From Osmia lignaria lignaria (Eukaryota; Arthropoda; Insecta; Hymenoptera; Megachilidae), in NCBI RefSeq assembly GCF_051020975.1, contig NC_135032.1, positions 8,866,001-8,930,000 on the forward strand: a stretch of 64,000 bases of DNA, written 5' to 3'. Made by a program: the position numbers and the translations under genes. Shown here in pieces: positions 27,880 to 43,731 of the stretch. Under the pieces are notes generated by a model. That model ran no database searches and had not been told where the DNA came from. It saw only the letters and a program-made list of their open reading frames with translations. How positions within the stretch are numbered: position 1 is the first letter of the stretch; every line of letters starts with the position of its first letter.

Positions 27880-30800
27880 ATTGATCTGTGGGAAGGAGTC
27901 AGGGTATTACATTATATCTAATGTAGATATGGTAATAATGATATTGTTATTAAATGTACATTGATCTGTGGGAATTAATCCGTATATTACATTATATCGA
28001 ATGTAGATATGGTAATAATGATATTGTTATTAAATGTAGATTGATCTGTTGGAAGGAATCAGTATATTACATTATATCTATCGTAGATATGGTAATATTG
28101 ATATTGTTTTTAAATGTATATTACATATCTAATGTAGATATAGTACTAATGATATTGTTATTAAATGTACATTGATCTGTGGGTATTAATCAGTATATTA
28201 TATTATATCTAACGTAGATATGGTAATAATGATATTGTTATTAAATGTACATTACATATCGAATGTAGATATAGTACCAATGATATTGTTATTAAATGTA
28301 CATTGATCTGTGGGAAGGAGTCAGGGTATTACATTATATCTAATGTAGATAAGGTAATAATGATATTGTTATTAAATGTACGTTGATCTGTGGGAATTAA
28401 TCCGTATATTACACTATATCGAATGTAGATATGGTAATAATGATATTGCTATTAAATGTACATTGATCTGTGGGAAGGAATCAGTATATTACATTATATC
28501 TATTGTAGATATGGTAATATTGATATTGTTTTTAAATGTACATTACATATCTAATGTAGATATAGTACTAATGATATTTTTACTAAATGTACATTGATCT
28601 GTGGGAAGGAATCAGTATATTACATTATATCTAATGTATATATGGTAATAATTATATTGTTATCAATTGTACATTACATATCGAATGTAGACATAGTACT
28701 AATGATGTTATTATTAAATGTACATTTATCTGTGGCAAGGAATCAGTATATTACATTATATCTAATGTAGATACGGCAATAATGATAATGTTTTTAAATG
28801 TACATTGATCTGTGGGTATTAACCAATATATTATATTATATCTAATGTAGATATGGTAATAATGATATTGTTATTAAATGTACATTACATGTCGAATGTA
28901 GATATAGTACCAATGATATTGTTATTAAATGTACATTGATCTGTGGGTATTAATCAGTATATTATATTATATCTAATGTAGATATGGTAATAATCATATT
29001 GTTATTAAATGTACATTACATATCGAATGTAGATATAGTACCAATGATATTGTTATTAAATGTACATTGATCTATGGGAATGGATCTGTATATTACATTA
29101 TATCTATTGTAGATATGGTAATATTGATACTGTTTTTAACTGTACATTACATATCTACTGTAGATATAGTACTAATGATATTGTTACTAAATGTACATTG
29201 ATCCGTGCGAATGGATCTGTATATTACATTATATCTAATGTAGATATAGTACCAGTGATATTGTTATTAAATGTACATTGATCTGTGGGAGGGAATCAGA
29301 ATATTACATTATATCTAATGTAGATATGGTAATAATGATATTGTTATTAAATGTACATTGATCTGTGGGAATGGATCTGTATGTTACATTATATCTAATG
29401 TAGGTATAGTACCACTGATATTCTTATTAAGTGTACATTGATCTGTGGGAAGGGATCAGTATATTACATTATATCTATTGTAGATATGGTAATATTGATA
29501 TTGTTATTAAATGTACATTGATCTCTGGGAAGGAGTCAGGGTATTACATTATATCTAATGTAGATATGGTAATAATGATATTGTTATTAAATGTACATTG
29601 ATCTGTGGGAATAAATCCGTATATTACATTATATCGAATGTGGATATGGTAATAATGATATTGTTATTAAATGTACATTGATCTGTGGGAAGGAGTCAGT
29701 GTATTACATTATATCTATTGTAGATATGGTAATATTGATATTGTTTTTTAATGTACATTACATATCTAATGTAGATATAGTACTAATGATATTGTTATTA
29801 AATGTACATTGATCTGTGGGTATTAATCAGTATATTATATTATACATAATGAAGATATGGTAATAATGATATTGTTATTAAATGTACATTACATATCGAA
29901 TGTAGATATAGTACCAATGATATTGTTAAATGTGCATTGATCTGTGGGAAGGAATCAGTTTCTTACATTATATCTAATGGAGATATGGTAATAATGATAT
30001 TGTTTTTAAATGTACATTACATATCTAATGTAGATATAGTACTAATGATATTGATATTAAATGTACATTGATCTGTGGGAAGGAATCAGTATATTACATT
30101 ATATCTAATGTATACATGGTGATACTTATATTGTTATTAATTGTACATTACAGATCGAATTTAGACATAGTACTCATGATATTATTATTAAATGTACATT
30201 TATCTGCGGCAAGGAATCCGTATATTACATTATATCGAATGTAGATATGGTAATAATGACATTGTTATTAAATGTACATTGATCTGTGGGAAGGAATCAG
30301 TATATTATATTATATCTATTGTAGATATGGTAATATTGATATTGTTTTTAAATGTACATTACATATCTAATGTAGATATAGTACTAATGATATTGTTATT
30401 AAATGTTCATTGATCTGTGGGAAGGAATCAGTATATTACATTATATCTAATGTAGATATGGTAATAATGATACTGTTTTTAAATGTACATTGATCTGTGG
30501 GTATTAATCAGTATATTATTTATATCTAATGTAGATATGGTAATAATGATATTGTTATTAAATGTACATTACATATCGAATGTAGATATAGTACCAATGA
30601 TATTGTTACTAAATGTACATTGATCTGTGGGAATCGATCTGTATATTACATTATATCTATTGTAGATATGGTAATATTGATATTGTTTTTAAATCTACAT
30701 TACATATCTACTGTAGATATAGTACAAATTATATTGTTATTAAATGTACATTGATCTCTGGGAAGGAGTCAGGGTATTACATTATATCTATTGTAGATAT

Positions 30801-33019
30801 GGTAATAATGATATTGTTATTAAATGTACATTGATCTGTGGGAAGGAATCAGTGTATTACATTATATCTATTGTAGATATGGTAATATTGATATTGTTTT
30901 TAAATGTACATTACATATCTAATGTAGATATAGTACTAATGATATTGTTGTTAAATGTACATTGATCTGTGGGAAGGAATCAGTATATTACATTATATCT
31001 AATGTAGATATGGTAATAATGATATTGTTTTCAAATGTACATTACATATCTAATGTAGATGTAGTTCTCATGGTATTGTTATTAAATGTACATTGATCTG
31101 TGGGAAGGGGTCAGGGTATTACATTGTATCTACTGCAGATATGGTAATAATGATATTGTTATTAAATGTACATTGATCTGTGGGAATTAATCCGTATACT
31201 ACATTATATCGAATATAGATATGGTAATAATGATATTGTTATTAAATGTAGATTGATCTGTTGGAAGGAATCAGTATATGACATTATATCTATTGTAGAT
31301 ATGGTAATATTGATATTGTTTTTAAATGTATATTACATATCTAATGTAGTTATAGTAATAATGATATTGTTTTTAAATGTACAGTGATCTGTGGGTATTA
31401 ACCAGTATATTATATTATATCTAATGTAGATATGGTAATAATGATATTGTTATTACATGTACGTTACATGTCGAATGTAGATATGGTACCAATGATATTG
31501 TTATTAAATGTGCATTGATCTGTGGGAAGGAATCAGTTTATTACATAACATCTAATGTAGATATGGTAATAATAATATTGTTTTTAAATGTACATTGCAT
31601 ATCCAAGGTAGATATAGTACTACTGATATTGTTATTAAATGTACATTGATCCGTGGGAATGGATCTGTATATTACATTATATCTAATGTAGATATAGTAC
31701 CAGTGATATTGTTATTAAATGTACATTGATCTGTGGGAAGGAATCAGTATATTACATTATATCTAATGTAGATATGGTAATAACTATATTGTTATTAAAT
31801 GTACATTGATCTGTGGGAATGAATCAATATATTACATTATATCGAATGTAGATATAGTAGTAATGATGTTGTTATTAAATGTACATTGATCTGTGGGAAG
31901 GAATCAGAATAATAGATTATATCTAATGTAGATATGGTAATAATGATATTGTTATTAAATGTACATTGATCTGTGGGAAGGAGTCAGGGTATTACATTAT
32001 ATCTAATGTAGATATGGTAATAATGATATTGTTATTAAATGTACATTGATCTGTGGGAATTAATCCGTATATTACATTATATCGAATGTGGATATGGTAA
32101 TAATGATATTGTTATTAAATGTAGATTGATCTGTGGGAAGGAATCAGTTTATTACATTATATCTAATGGAGATATGGTAATAATGATATTGTTTTTAAAT
32201 GTACATTATATATCTAATGTAGATATAGTACTAATGATATTGATATTAAATGTACATTGATCTGTGGGAAGGAATCAGTATATTACATTATATCTAATGT
32301 ATATATGGTGATACTTATATTGTTATTAATTGTACATTACATATCGAATGTAGACATAGTACTCATGATATTATTATTAAATGTACATTTATCTGTGGCA
32401 GGGAATCAGTATATTACATTATATCTAATGTAGATATGGTAATAATGATACTGTTTTTAAATGTACATTGATCTGTGGGTATTAATCAGTATATTATATT
32501 ATATCTAATGTAGATATGGTAATAATGATATTGTTATCAAATGTACATTACATATCGAATGTAGATATAGTACCAATGATATTGTTATTAAATGTACATT
32601 GATCTGTGGGAATGGATCTGTATATTACATTATATCTATTGTAGATATGGTAATATTGATATTGTTTTTAAATGTACATTACATATCTGCTGTAGATATA
32701 GTACTAATGATATTGTTATTAAATGTACATTGATCTGTGGGAATGGATCTGTATATTACATTACATCTATTGTAGATATGGTAATATTGATATTGTTTTT
32801 AAATGTACATTACATATCTACTGTAGATATAGTACTAATGATATTGTTATTAAATGTACATTGATCTGTGGGAAGGAGTCACGGTATTACATTATATCTG
32901 ATGTAGATATGGTAATAATGATATTGTTATTAAATGTACATTGATCTGTGGGAATTAATCCGTATATTACATTATATCGAATGTAGATATGGTAATAATG
33001 ATATTGTTATTAAATGTAG
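27880..33019. repeat. Proximal part of domain B, non-tandem HOR segments
   Basis: The segment consists of B-type monomers without a local multi-kilobase tandem repeat. Pieces recur far away in the same order. About 28,738-29,203 matches 53,706-54,171 (offset 24,968). 29,281-30,834 matches 55,595-57,148 (offset 26,314). About 31,150-31,740 resembles 34,366-34,956 (offset 3,216). About 32,592-33,020 resembles 61,067-61,495 (offset 28,475). No gene or unique sequence is seen. Confidence 0.78.
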
Positions 33020-35893
33020 ATTGATCTGTTGGAAGGAATCAGTATATTACATTATATCCATTGTAGATATGGTAATATTGATATTCTTTTTAAATGTACA
33101 TTACATATCTAATGTAGATATAGTACTAATGATATTGTTATTAAATGTAGATTGATCTGTTGGAAGGAATCACTATATTACATTATATCTATTGTAGATA
33201 TGGTAATATTGATATAGTTTTTAAATGTACATTACATATCTAATGTAGATATAGTACTAATGATATTGTTATTAAATGTACATTGATCTGTGGGAAGGAG
33301 TCAGGGTATTACATTATATCTAATGTAGATAAGGTAATAATGATATTGTTATTAAATGTACGTTGATCTGTGGGAATTAATCCGTATATTACACTATATC
33401 GAATGTAGATATGGTAATAATGATATTGCTATTAAATGTACATTGATCTGTGGGAAGGAATCAGTATATTACATGATATCTATTGTAGATATGGTAATAT
33501 TGATATTGTTTTTAAATGTACATTACATATCTAATGTAGATATAGTACTAATGTTATTGTTATTAAATGTACATTGATCTGTGGGAAGGAATCAGTATAT
33601 TACATTATATCTAATGTAGATATGGTAATAATGATATTGTTTTCAAATGTACATTACATATCTAATGTAGATGTAGTTCTCATGGTATTGTTATTAAATG
33701 TACATTGATCTGTGGGAAGGGGTCATGGTATTACATTGTATCTACTGCAGATATGGTAATAACGATGTTGTTATTAAATGTACATTGTTCTGTGGGAATG
33801 ACTCAATATAGTACATTATATCGAATGTAGATATGGTAATAATAATATTGTTCTTAATTGTACATTACATATCTAATGTAGATATAGTACTAATGATATT
33901 GGTATTCAATGTACATTGATCTGTGGGAATGGATCTGTATATTACATTATATCTATTGTAGATATGGTAATATTGATATTGTTTTTAAATGTACATTACA
34001 TATCTACTGTAGATATAGTACTAATGATATTGTTATTAAATGTGCATTGATCTGTGGGAAGGAATCAGTTTATTACTTGATATCTAATGTAACTATGGTA
34101 ATAATGATATTGTTTTTAAATGTACATTACATATCCAGTGTAGATATAGTACTAATGATATTGTTATTAAATGTACATTGATCTGTGGGAATGGATCTGT
34201 ATATTACATTATATCTTTTGTAGATATGGTAATATTGATATTGTTTTTAAATGTACATTACATATCTACTGTAGATATAGTACTAATGATATTGTTATTA
34301 AATGTACATTGATCTGTGGGAAGGAGTCAGGGTAATACATTATATCTAATGTAGATATGGTAATAATGATATTGTTATTAAATGTACATTGATCTGTGGG
34401 AATTAATCCGTATACTACATTATATCGAATATAGATATGGTAATAATGATATTGTTATTAAATGTAGATTGATCTGTTGGAAGGAATCAGTATATTACAT
34501 TATATCTATTGTAGATATGGTAATATTGATATTGTTTTTAAATGTATATTACATATCTAATGTAGATATAGTAATAATGATATTGTTTTTAAATGTACAG
34601 TGAGCTGTGGGTATTAACCAGTATATTATATTATATCTAATGTAGATATGGTAATAATGATATTGTTATTAAATGTACGTTACATGTCGAATGTAGATAT
34701 GGTACCAATGATATTGTTATTAAATGTGCATTGATCTGTGGGAAGGAATCAGTTTATTACATAACATCTAATGTAGATATGGTAATAATAATATTGTTTT
34801 TAAATGTACATTACATATCCAAGGTAGATATAGTACTACTGATATTGTTATTAAATGTACATTGATCCGTGGGAATGGATCTGTATATTACATTATATCT
34901 AATGTAGATATAGTACCAGTGATATTGTTATTAAATGTACATTGATCTGTGGGAATGAATCAATATATTACATTATATCGAATGTAGATATAGTAGTAAT
35001 GATGTTGTTATTAAATGTACATTGATCTGTGGGAAGGAATCAGAATAATAGATTATATCTAATGTAGATATGGTAATAATGATATTGTTATTAAATGTAC
35101 ATTGATCTGTGGGAACGGATCTGTGTATTACATTATATCTAATGTAGATATAGTACCACTGATATTCTTATTAAGTGTACATTGATCTGTGGGAAGGAAT
35201 CAGTATATTATATTATATCTAATGTAGATATGGTAATAATGATATTGTTTTTAAATGTACATTACATATCTAATGTAGATGTAGTTCTCATGGTATTGTT
35301 ACTAAATGTACGTTGATCTGTGGGAAGGAGTCAGGGTATTACATTGTATCTACTGCAGATATGGTAATAATGATATTGTTATTAAATATACACTGATCTG
35401 TGGGAATGACTCAATATAGTACATTATATCGAATGTAGATATGGTAATAATAATATTGTTCTTAATTGTACATTACATATCTAATGTAGATATAGTACTA
35501 ATGGTATTGGTATTCAATGTACATTGATCTGTGGTAATGGATCTGTATATTACATTATATGTAATGTAGATATAGTACCAGTGATATTGTTATTAAATGT
35601 ACATTGATCTGTGGGAAGGAGTCACGGTATTACATTATATCTAATGTAGATATGGTAATAATGATATTGTTATTAAATGTACATTGATCTGTGGGAATTA
35701 ATCCGTATATTACATTATATCGAATGTAGATATGGTAGTAATGATATTGTTATTAAATGTAGATTGATCTGTTGGAAGGAATCAGTATATTACATTATAT
35801 CTATTGTAGATATGGTAATATTGATATTGTTTTTAAATGTACATTCCATATCTAATGTAGATATAGTACTAATGATATTGTTATTAAATGTAC
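33020..35893. repeat. HOR B, copy 1 (2,874 bp)
   Basis: Landmarks at 33,057, 33,356, 33,909 and 34,382 all recur 2,874 bp downstream. The length is exactly 27x80+14x51. The left edge is set near 33,018, where this copy has GTAGATTG and its partner GTACATTG. Distinctive units include AATGTAACTATGG, TATCTTTTGTAGATATGG and CTGCAGATATGGTAATAACG. Confidence 0.87.
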
Positions 35894-38767
35894 ATTGATC
35901 TGTTGGAAGGAATCAGTATATTACATTATATCCATTGTAGATATGGTAATATTGATATTCTTTTTAAATGTACATTACATATCTAATGTAGATATAGTAC
36001 TAATGATATTGTTATTAAATGTAGATTGATCTGTTGGAAGGAATCACTATATTACATTATATCTATTGTAGATATGGTAATATTGATATAGTTTTTAAAT
36101 GTACATTACATATCTAATGTAGATATAGTACTAATGATATTGTTATTAAATGTACATTGATCTGTGGGAAGGAGTCAGGGTATTACATTATATCTAATGT
36201 AGATAAGGTAATAAAGATATTGTTATTAAATGTACGTTGATCTGTGGGAATTAATCCGTATATTACACTATATCGAATGTAGATATGGTAATAATGATAT
36301 TGCTATTAAATGTACATTGATCTGTGGGAAGGAATCAGTATATTACATGATATCTATTGTAGATATGGTAATATTGATATTGTTTTTAAATGTACATTAC
36401 ATATCTAATGTAGATATAGTACTAATGTTATTGTTATTAAATGTACATTGATCTGTGGGAAGGAATCAGTATATTACATTATATCTAATGTAGATATGGT
36501 AATAATGATATTGTTTTCAAATGTACATTACATATCTAATGTAGATGTAGTTCTCATGGTATTGTTATTAAATGTACATTGATCTGTGGGAAGGGGTCAC
36601 GGTATTACATTGTATCTACTGCAGATATGGTAATAACGATGTTGTTATTAAATGTACATTGTTCTGTGGGAATGACTCAATATAGTACATTATATCGAAT
36701 GTAGATATGGTAATAATAATATTGTTCTTAATTGTACATTACATATCTAATGTAGATATAGTACTAATGATATTGGTATTCAATGTACATTGATCTGTGG
36801 GAATGGATCTGTATATTACATTATATCTATTGTAGATATGGTAATATTGATATTGTTTTTAAATGTACATTACATATCTACTGTAGATATAGTACTAATG
36901 ATATTGTTATTAAATGTGCATTGATCTGTGGGAAGGAATCAGTTTATTACTTGATATCTAATGTAACTATGGTAATAATGATATTGTTTTTAAATGTACA
37001 TTACATATCCAGTGTAGATATAGTACTAATGATATTGTTATTAAATGTACATTGATCTGTGGGAATGGATCTGTATATTACATTATATCTTTTGTAGATA
37101 TGGTAATATTGATATTGTTTTTAAATGTACATTACATATCTACTGTAGATATAGTACTAATGATATTGTTATTAAATGTACATTGATCTGTGGGAAGGAG
37201 TCAGGGTAATACATTATATCTAATGTAGATATGGTAATAATGATATTGTTATTAAATGTACATTGATCTGTGGGAATTAATCCGTATACTACATTATATC
37301 GAATATAGATATGGTAATAATGATATTGTTATTAAATGTAGATTGATCTGTTGGAAGGAATCAGTATATTACATTATATCTATTGTAGATATGGTAATAT
37401 TGATATTGTTTTTAAATGTATATTACATATCTAATGTAGATATAGTAATAATGATATTGTTTTTAAATGTGCAGTGAGCTGTGGGTATTAACCAGTATAT
37501 TATATTATATCTAATGTAGATATGGTAATAATGATATTGTTATTAAATGTACGTTACATGTCGAATGTAGATATGGTACCAATGATATTGTTATTAAATG
37601 TGCATTGATCTGTGGGAAGGAATCAGTTTATTACATAACATCTAATGTAGATATGGTAATAATGATATTGTTTTTAAATGTACATTACATATCCAAGGTA
37701 GATATAGTACTACTGATATTGTTATTAAATGTACATTGATCCGTGGGAATGGATCTGTATATTACATTATATCTAATGTAGATATAGTACCAGTGATATT
37801 GTTATTAAATGTACATTGATCTGTGGGAATGAATCAATATATTACATTATATCGAATGTAGATATAGTAGTAATGATGTTGTTATTAAATGTACATTGAT
37901 CTGTGGGAAGGAATCAGAATAATAGATTATATCTAATGTAGATATGGTAATAATGATATTGTTATTAAATGTACATTGATCTGTGGGAACGGATCTGTGT
38001 ATTACATTATATCTAATGTAGATATAGTACCACTGATATTCTTATTAAGTGTACATTGATCTGTGGGAAGGAATCAGTATATTATATTATATCTAATGTA
38101 GATATGGTAATAATGATATTGTTTTTAAATGTACATTACATATCTAATGTAGATGTAGTTCTCATGGTATTGTTACTAAATGTACGTTGATCTGTGGGAA
38201 GGAGTCAGGGTATTACATTGTATCTACTGCAGATATGGTAATAATGATATTGTTATTAAATATACACTGATCTGTGGGAATGACTCAATATAGTACATTA
38301 TATCGAATGTAGATATGGTAATAATAATATTGTTCTTAATTGTACATTACATATCTAATGTAGATATAGTACTAATGGTATTGGTATTCAATGTACATTG
38401 ATCTGTGGTAATGGATCTGTATATTACATTATATGTAATGTAGATATAGTACCAGTGATATTGTTATTAAATGTACATTGATCTGTGGGAAGGAGTCACG
38501 GTATTACATTATATCTAATGTAGATATGGTAATAATGATATTGTTATTAAATGTACATTGATCTGTGGGAATTAATCCGTATATTACATTATATCGAATG
38601 TAGATATGGTAGTAATGATATTGTTATTAAATGTAGATTGATCTGTTGGAAGGAATCAGTATATTACATTATATCTATTGTAGATATGGTAATATTGATA
38701 TTGTTTTTAAATGTACATTCCATATCTAATGTAGATATAGTACTAATGATATTGTTATTAAATGTAG
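35894..38767. repeat. HOR B, copy 2 (2,874 bp)
   Basis: This is the second copy of 33,020-35,893. Differences include ATAATGATATTG near 37,666 where copy 1 has ATAATAATATTG, and AAATGTGCAGTGAGC near 37,468 where other copies have AAATGTACAGTGAGC. Its last 1.4 kb also form the start of the 3,186-bp unit, so the two HORs are nested rather than separate. Confidence 0.85.
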
Positions 38768-40545
38768 ATTGATCTGTTGGAAGGAATCAGTATATTACAT
38801 TATATCTATTGTAGATATGGTAATATTGATATTGTTTTTAAATGTACATTCCATATCTAATGTAGATATAGTACTAATGATATTGTTATTAAATGTACAT
38901 TGATCTGTGCGTATTAATCAGTATATTATATTATATCTAATGTAGATATGGTAATAATGATATTGTTATTAAATGTACATTACATATCGAATGTAGATAT
39001 AGTACCAATGATGTTGTTATTAAATGTGCATTGATCTGTGGGAAGGAATCAGTTTATTACATTATATCTAATGGAGATATGGTAATAATGATATTGTTTT
39101 TAAATGTACATTACATATCTAATGTAGATATAGTACTAATGATATTGATATTAAATGTACATTGATCTGTGGGAAGGAATCAGTATATTACATTATATCT
39201 AATGTATATATGGTGATACTTATATTGTTATTAATTGTACATTACATATCGAATGTAGACATAGTACTCATGATATTATTATTAAATGTACATTTATCTG
39301 TGGCAGGGAATCAGTATATTACATTATATCTAATGTAGATATGGTAATAATGATACTGTTTTTAATGTACATTGATCTGTGGGTATTAATCAGTATATTA
39401 TATTATATCTAATGTAGATATGGTAATAATGATATTGTTATTAAATGTACATTACATATCGAATGTAGATATAGTACCAATGATATTGTTATTAAATGTA
39501 CATTGATCTGTGGGAATTAATCCGTATATTACATTATATCGAATGTAGATATGGTAATAATGATATTGTTATTAAATGTAGATTGATCTGTTGGAAGGAA
39601 TCAGTATATTACATTATATCCATTGTAGATATGGTAATATTGATATTCTTTTTAAATGTACATTCCATATCTAATGTAGATATAGTACTAATGATATTGT
39701 TATTAAATGTACATTGATCTGTGAGTATTAACCAGTATATTATATTATATCTAATGTAGATATGGTAATAATGATATTGTTATTAAATGTACATTACATA
39801 TCGAACGTAGATATAGTACCAATGATGTTGTTATTAAATGTGCATTGATCTGTTCGAAGGAATCAGTTTATTACATTATATCTAATGTATATATGGTGAT
39901 ACTTATATTGTTATCAATTGTACATTACATATCGAATGTAGACATAGTACTCATGATATTATTATTAAATGTACATTTATCTGTGGCAAGGAATCAGTAT
40001 ATTACATTATATCTAATGTAGATATGGTAATAATGATACTGTTTTTAAATGTACATTGATCTGTGGGTATTAATCAGTATATTATATTATATCTAATGTA
40101 GATATGTTAATAATGATATTGTTATTAAATGTACATTACATATCGAATGTAGATATAGTACCAATGATATTGTTATTAAATGTACATTGATCTGTGGGAA
40201 TGGATCTGTATATTACATTATATCTAATGGAGATATGGTAATAATGATATTGTTTTTAAATGTACATTACATATCTAATGTAGATATAGTACTAATGATA
40301 TTGATATTAAATGTACATTGATCTGTGGGAAGGAATCAGTATATTACATTATATCTAATGTATACATGGTGATACTTATATTGTTATTAATTGTACATTA
40401 CATATCGAATTTAGACATAGTACTCATGATATTATTATTAAATGTACATTTATCTGCGGCAAGGAATCCGTATATTACATTATATCGAATGTAGATATGG
40501 TAATAATGATATTGTTATTAAATGTACATTGATCTGTGGGAAGGC
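37360..40545. repeat. HOR D, copy 1 (3,186 bp)
   Basis: This block repeats at offset 3,186 from 37,360, just after GGAAGGA (GGAAGGC in the next copy). The length fits 29x80+17x51 minus one base, and a one-base deletion (GTTTTTAATGTAC) is indeed visible near 39,362. Private changes of this copy are CTGTGCGTATTAATC near 38,903 and CATTCCATATC near 39,661. Confidence 0.88.
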
Positions 40546-43500
40546 ATCAGTATATTACATTATATCTATTGTAGATATGGTAATATTGATATTGTTTTTA
40601 AATGTATATTACATATCTAATGTAGATATAGTAATAATGATATTGTTTTTAAATGTACAGTGAGCTGTGGGTATTAACCAGTATATTATATTATATCTAA
40701 TGTAGATATGGTAATAATGATATTGTTATTAAATGTACGTTACATGTCGAATGTAGATATGGTACCAATGATATTGTTATTAAATGTGCATTGATCTGTG
40801 GGAAGGAATCAGTTTATTACATAACATCTAATGTAGATATGGTAATAATGATATTGTTTTTAAATGTACATTACATATCCAAGGTAGATATAGTACTACT
40901 GATATTGTTATTAAATGTACATTGATCCGTGGGAATGGATCTGTATATTACATTATATCTAATGTAGATATAGTACCAGTGATATTGTTATTAAATGTAC
41001 ATTGATCTGTGGGAATGAATCAATATATTACATTATATCGAATGTAGATATAGTAGTAATGATGTTGTTATTAAATGTACATTGATCTGTGGGAAGGAAT
41101 CAGAATAATAGATTATATCTAATGTAGATATGGTAATAATGATATTGTTATTAAATGTACATTGATCTGTGGGAACGGATCTGTGTATTACATTATATCT
41201 AATGTAGATATAGTACCACTGATATTCTTATTAAGTGTACATTGATCTGTGGGAAGGAATCAGTATATTATATTATATCTAATGTAGATATGGTAATAAT
41301 GATATTGTTTTTAAATGTACATTACATATCTAATGTAGATGTAGTTCTCATGGTATTGTTACTAAATGTACGTTGATCTGTGGGAAGGAGTCAGGGTATT
41401 ACATTGTATCTACTGCAGATATGGTAATAATGATATTGTTATTAAATATACACTGATCTGTGGGAATGACTCAATATAGTACATTATATCGAATGTAGAT
41501 ATGGTAATAATAATATTGTTCTTAATTGTACATTACATATCTAATGTAGATATAGTACTAATGGTATTGGTATTCAATGTACATTGATCTGTGGTAATGG
41601 ATCTGTATATTACATTATATGTAATGTAGATATAGTACCAGTGATATTGTTATTAAATGTACATTGATCTGTGGGAAGGAGTCACGGTATTACATTATAT
41701 CTAATGTAGATATGGTAATAATGATATTGTTATTAAATGTACATTGATCTGTGGGAATTAATCCGTATATTACATTATATCGAATGTAGATATGGTAGTA
41801 ATGATATTGTTATTAAATGTAGATTGATCTGTTGGAAGGAATCAGTATATTACATTATATCTATTGTAGATATGGTAATATTGATATTGTTTTTAAATGT
41901 ACATTCCATATCTAATGTAGATATAGTACTAATGATATTGTTATTAAATGTAGATTGATCTGTTGGAAGGAATCAGTATATTACATTATATCTATTGTAG
42001 ATATGGTAATATTGATATTGTTTTTAAATGTACATTCCATATCTAATGTAGATATAGTACTAATGATATTGTTATTAAATGTACATTGATCTGTGGGTAT
42101 TAATCAGTATATTATATTATATCTAATGTAGATATGGTAATAATGATATTGTTATTAAATGTTCATTACATATCGAATGTAGATATAGTACCAATGATGT
42201 TGTTATTAAATGTGCATTGATCTGTGGGAAGGAATCAGTTTATTACATTATATCTAATGGAGATATGGTAATAATGATATTGTTTTTAAATGTACATTAC
42301 ATATCTAATGTAGATATAGTACTAATGATATTGATATTAAATGTACATTGATCTGTGGGAAGGAATCAGTATATTACATTATATCTAATGTATATATGGT
42401 GATACTTATATTGTTATTAATTGTACATTACATATCGAATGTAGACATAGTACTCATGATATTATTATTAAATGTACATTTATCTGTGGCAGGGAATCAG
42501 TATATTACATTATATCTAATGTAGATATGGTAATAATGATACTGTTTTTAATGTACATTGATCTGTGGGTATTAATCAGTATATTATATTATATCTAATG
42601 TAGATATGGTAATAATGATATTGTTATTAAATGTACATTACATATCGAATGTAGATATAGTACCAATGATATTGTTATTAAATGTACATTGATCTGTGGG
42701 AATTAATCCGTATATTACATTATATCGAATGTAGATATGGTAATAATGATATTGTTATTAAATGTAGATTGATCTGTTGGAAGGAATCAGTATATTACAT
42801 TATATCCATTGTAGATATGGTAATATTGATATTCTTTTTAAATGTACATTACATATCTAATGTAGATATAGTACTAATGATATTGTTATTAAATGTACAT
42901 TGATCTGTGAGTATTAACCAGTATATTATATTATATCTAATGTAGATATGGTAATAATGATATTGTTATTAAATGTACATTACATATCGAACGTAGATAT
43001 AGTACCAATGATGTTGTTATTAAATGTGCATTGATCTGTTCGAAGGAATCAGTTTATTACATTATATCTAATGTATATATGGTGATACTTATATTGTTAT
43101 CAATTGTACATTACATATCGAATGTAGACATAGTACTCATGATATTATTATTAAATGTACATTTATCTGTGGCAAGGAATCAGTATATTACATTATATCT
43201 AATGTAGATATGGTAATAATGATACTGTTTTTAAATGTACATTGATCTGTGGGTATTAATCAGTATATTATATTATATCTAATGTAGATATGTTAATAAT
43301 GATATTGTTATTAAATGTACATTACATATCGAATGTAGATATAGTACCAATGATATTGTTATTAAATGTACATTGATCTGTGGGAATGGATCTGTATATT
43401 ACATTATATCTAATGGAGATATGGTAATAATGATATTGTTTTTAAATGTACATTACATATCTAATGTAGATATAGTACTAATGATATTGATATTAAATGT

Positions 43501-43731
43501 ACATTGATCTGTGGGAAGGAATCAGTATATTACATTATATCTAATGTATACATGGTGATACTTATATTGTTATTAATTGTACATTACATATCGAATTTAG
43601 ACATAGTACTCATGATATTATTATTAAATGTACATTTATCTGCGGCAAGGAATCCGTATATTACATTATATCGAATGTAGATATGGTAATAATGATATTG
43701 TTATTAAATGTACATTGATCTGTGGGAAGGC
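40546..43731. repeat. HOR D, copy 2 (3,186 bp)
   Basis: This is the tandem copy of 37,360-40,545 with the same 1-bp deletion near 42,548. A private change is AATGTTCATTACATATCG near 42,161. Otherwise it is almost indistinguishable from copies 1 and 3. Confidence 0.9.
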
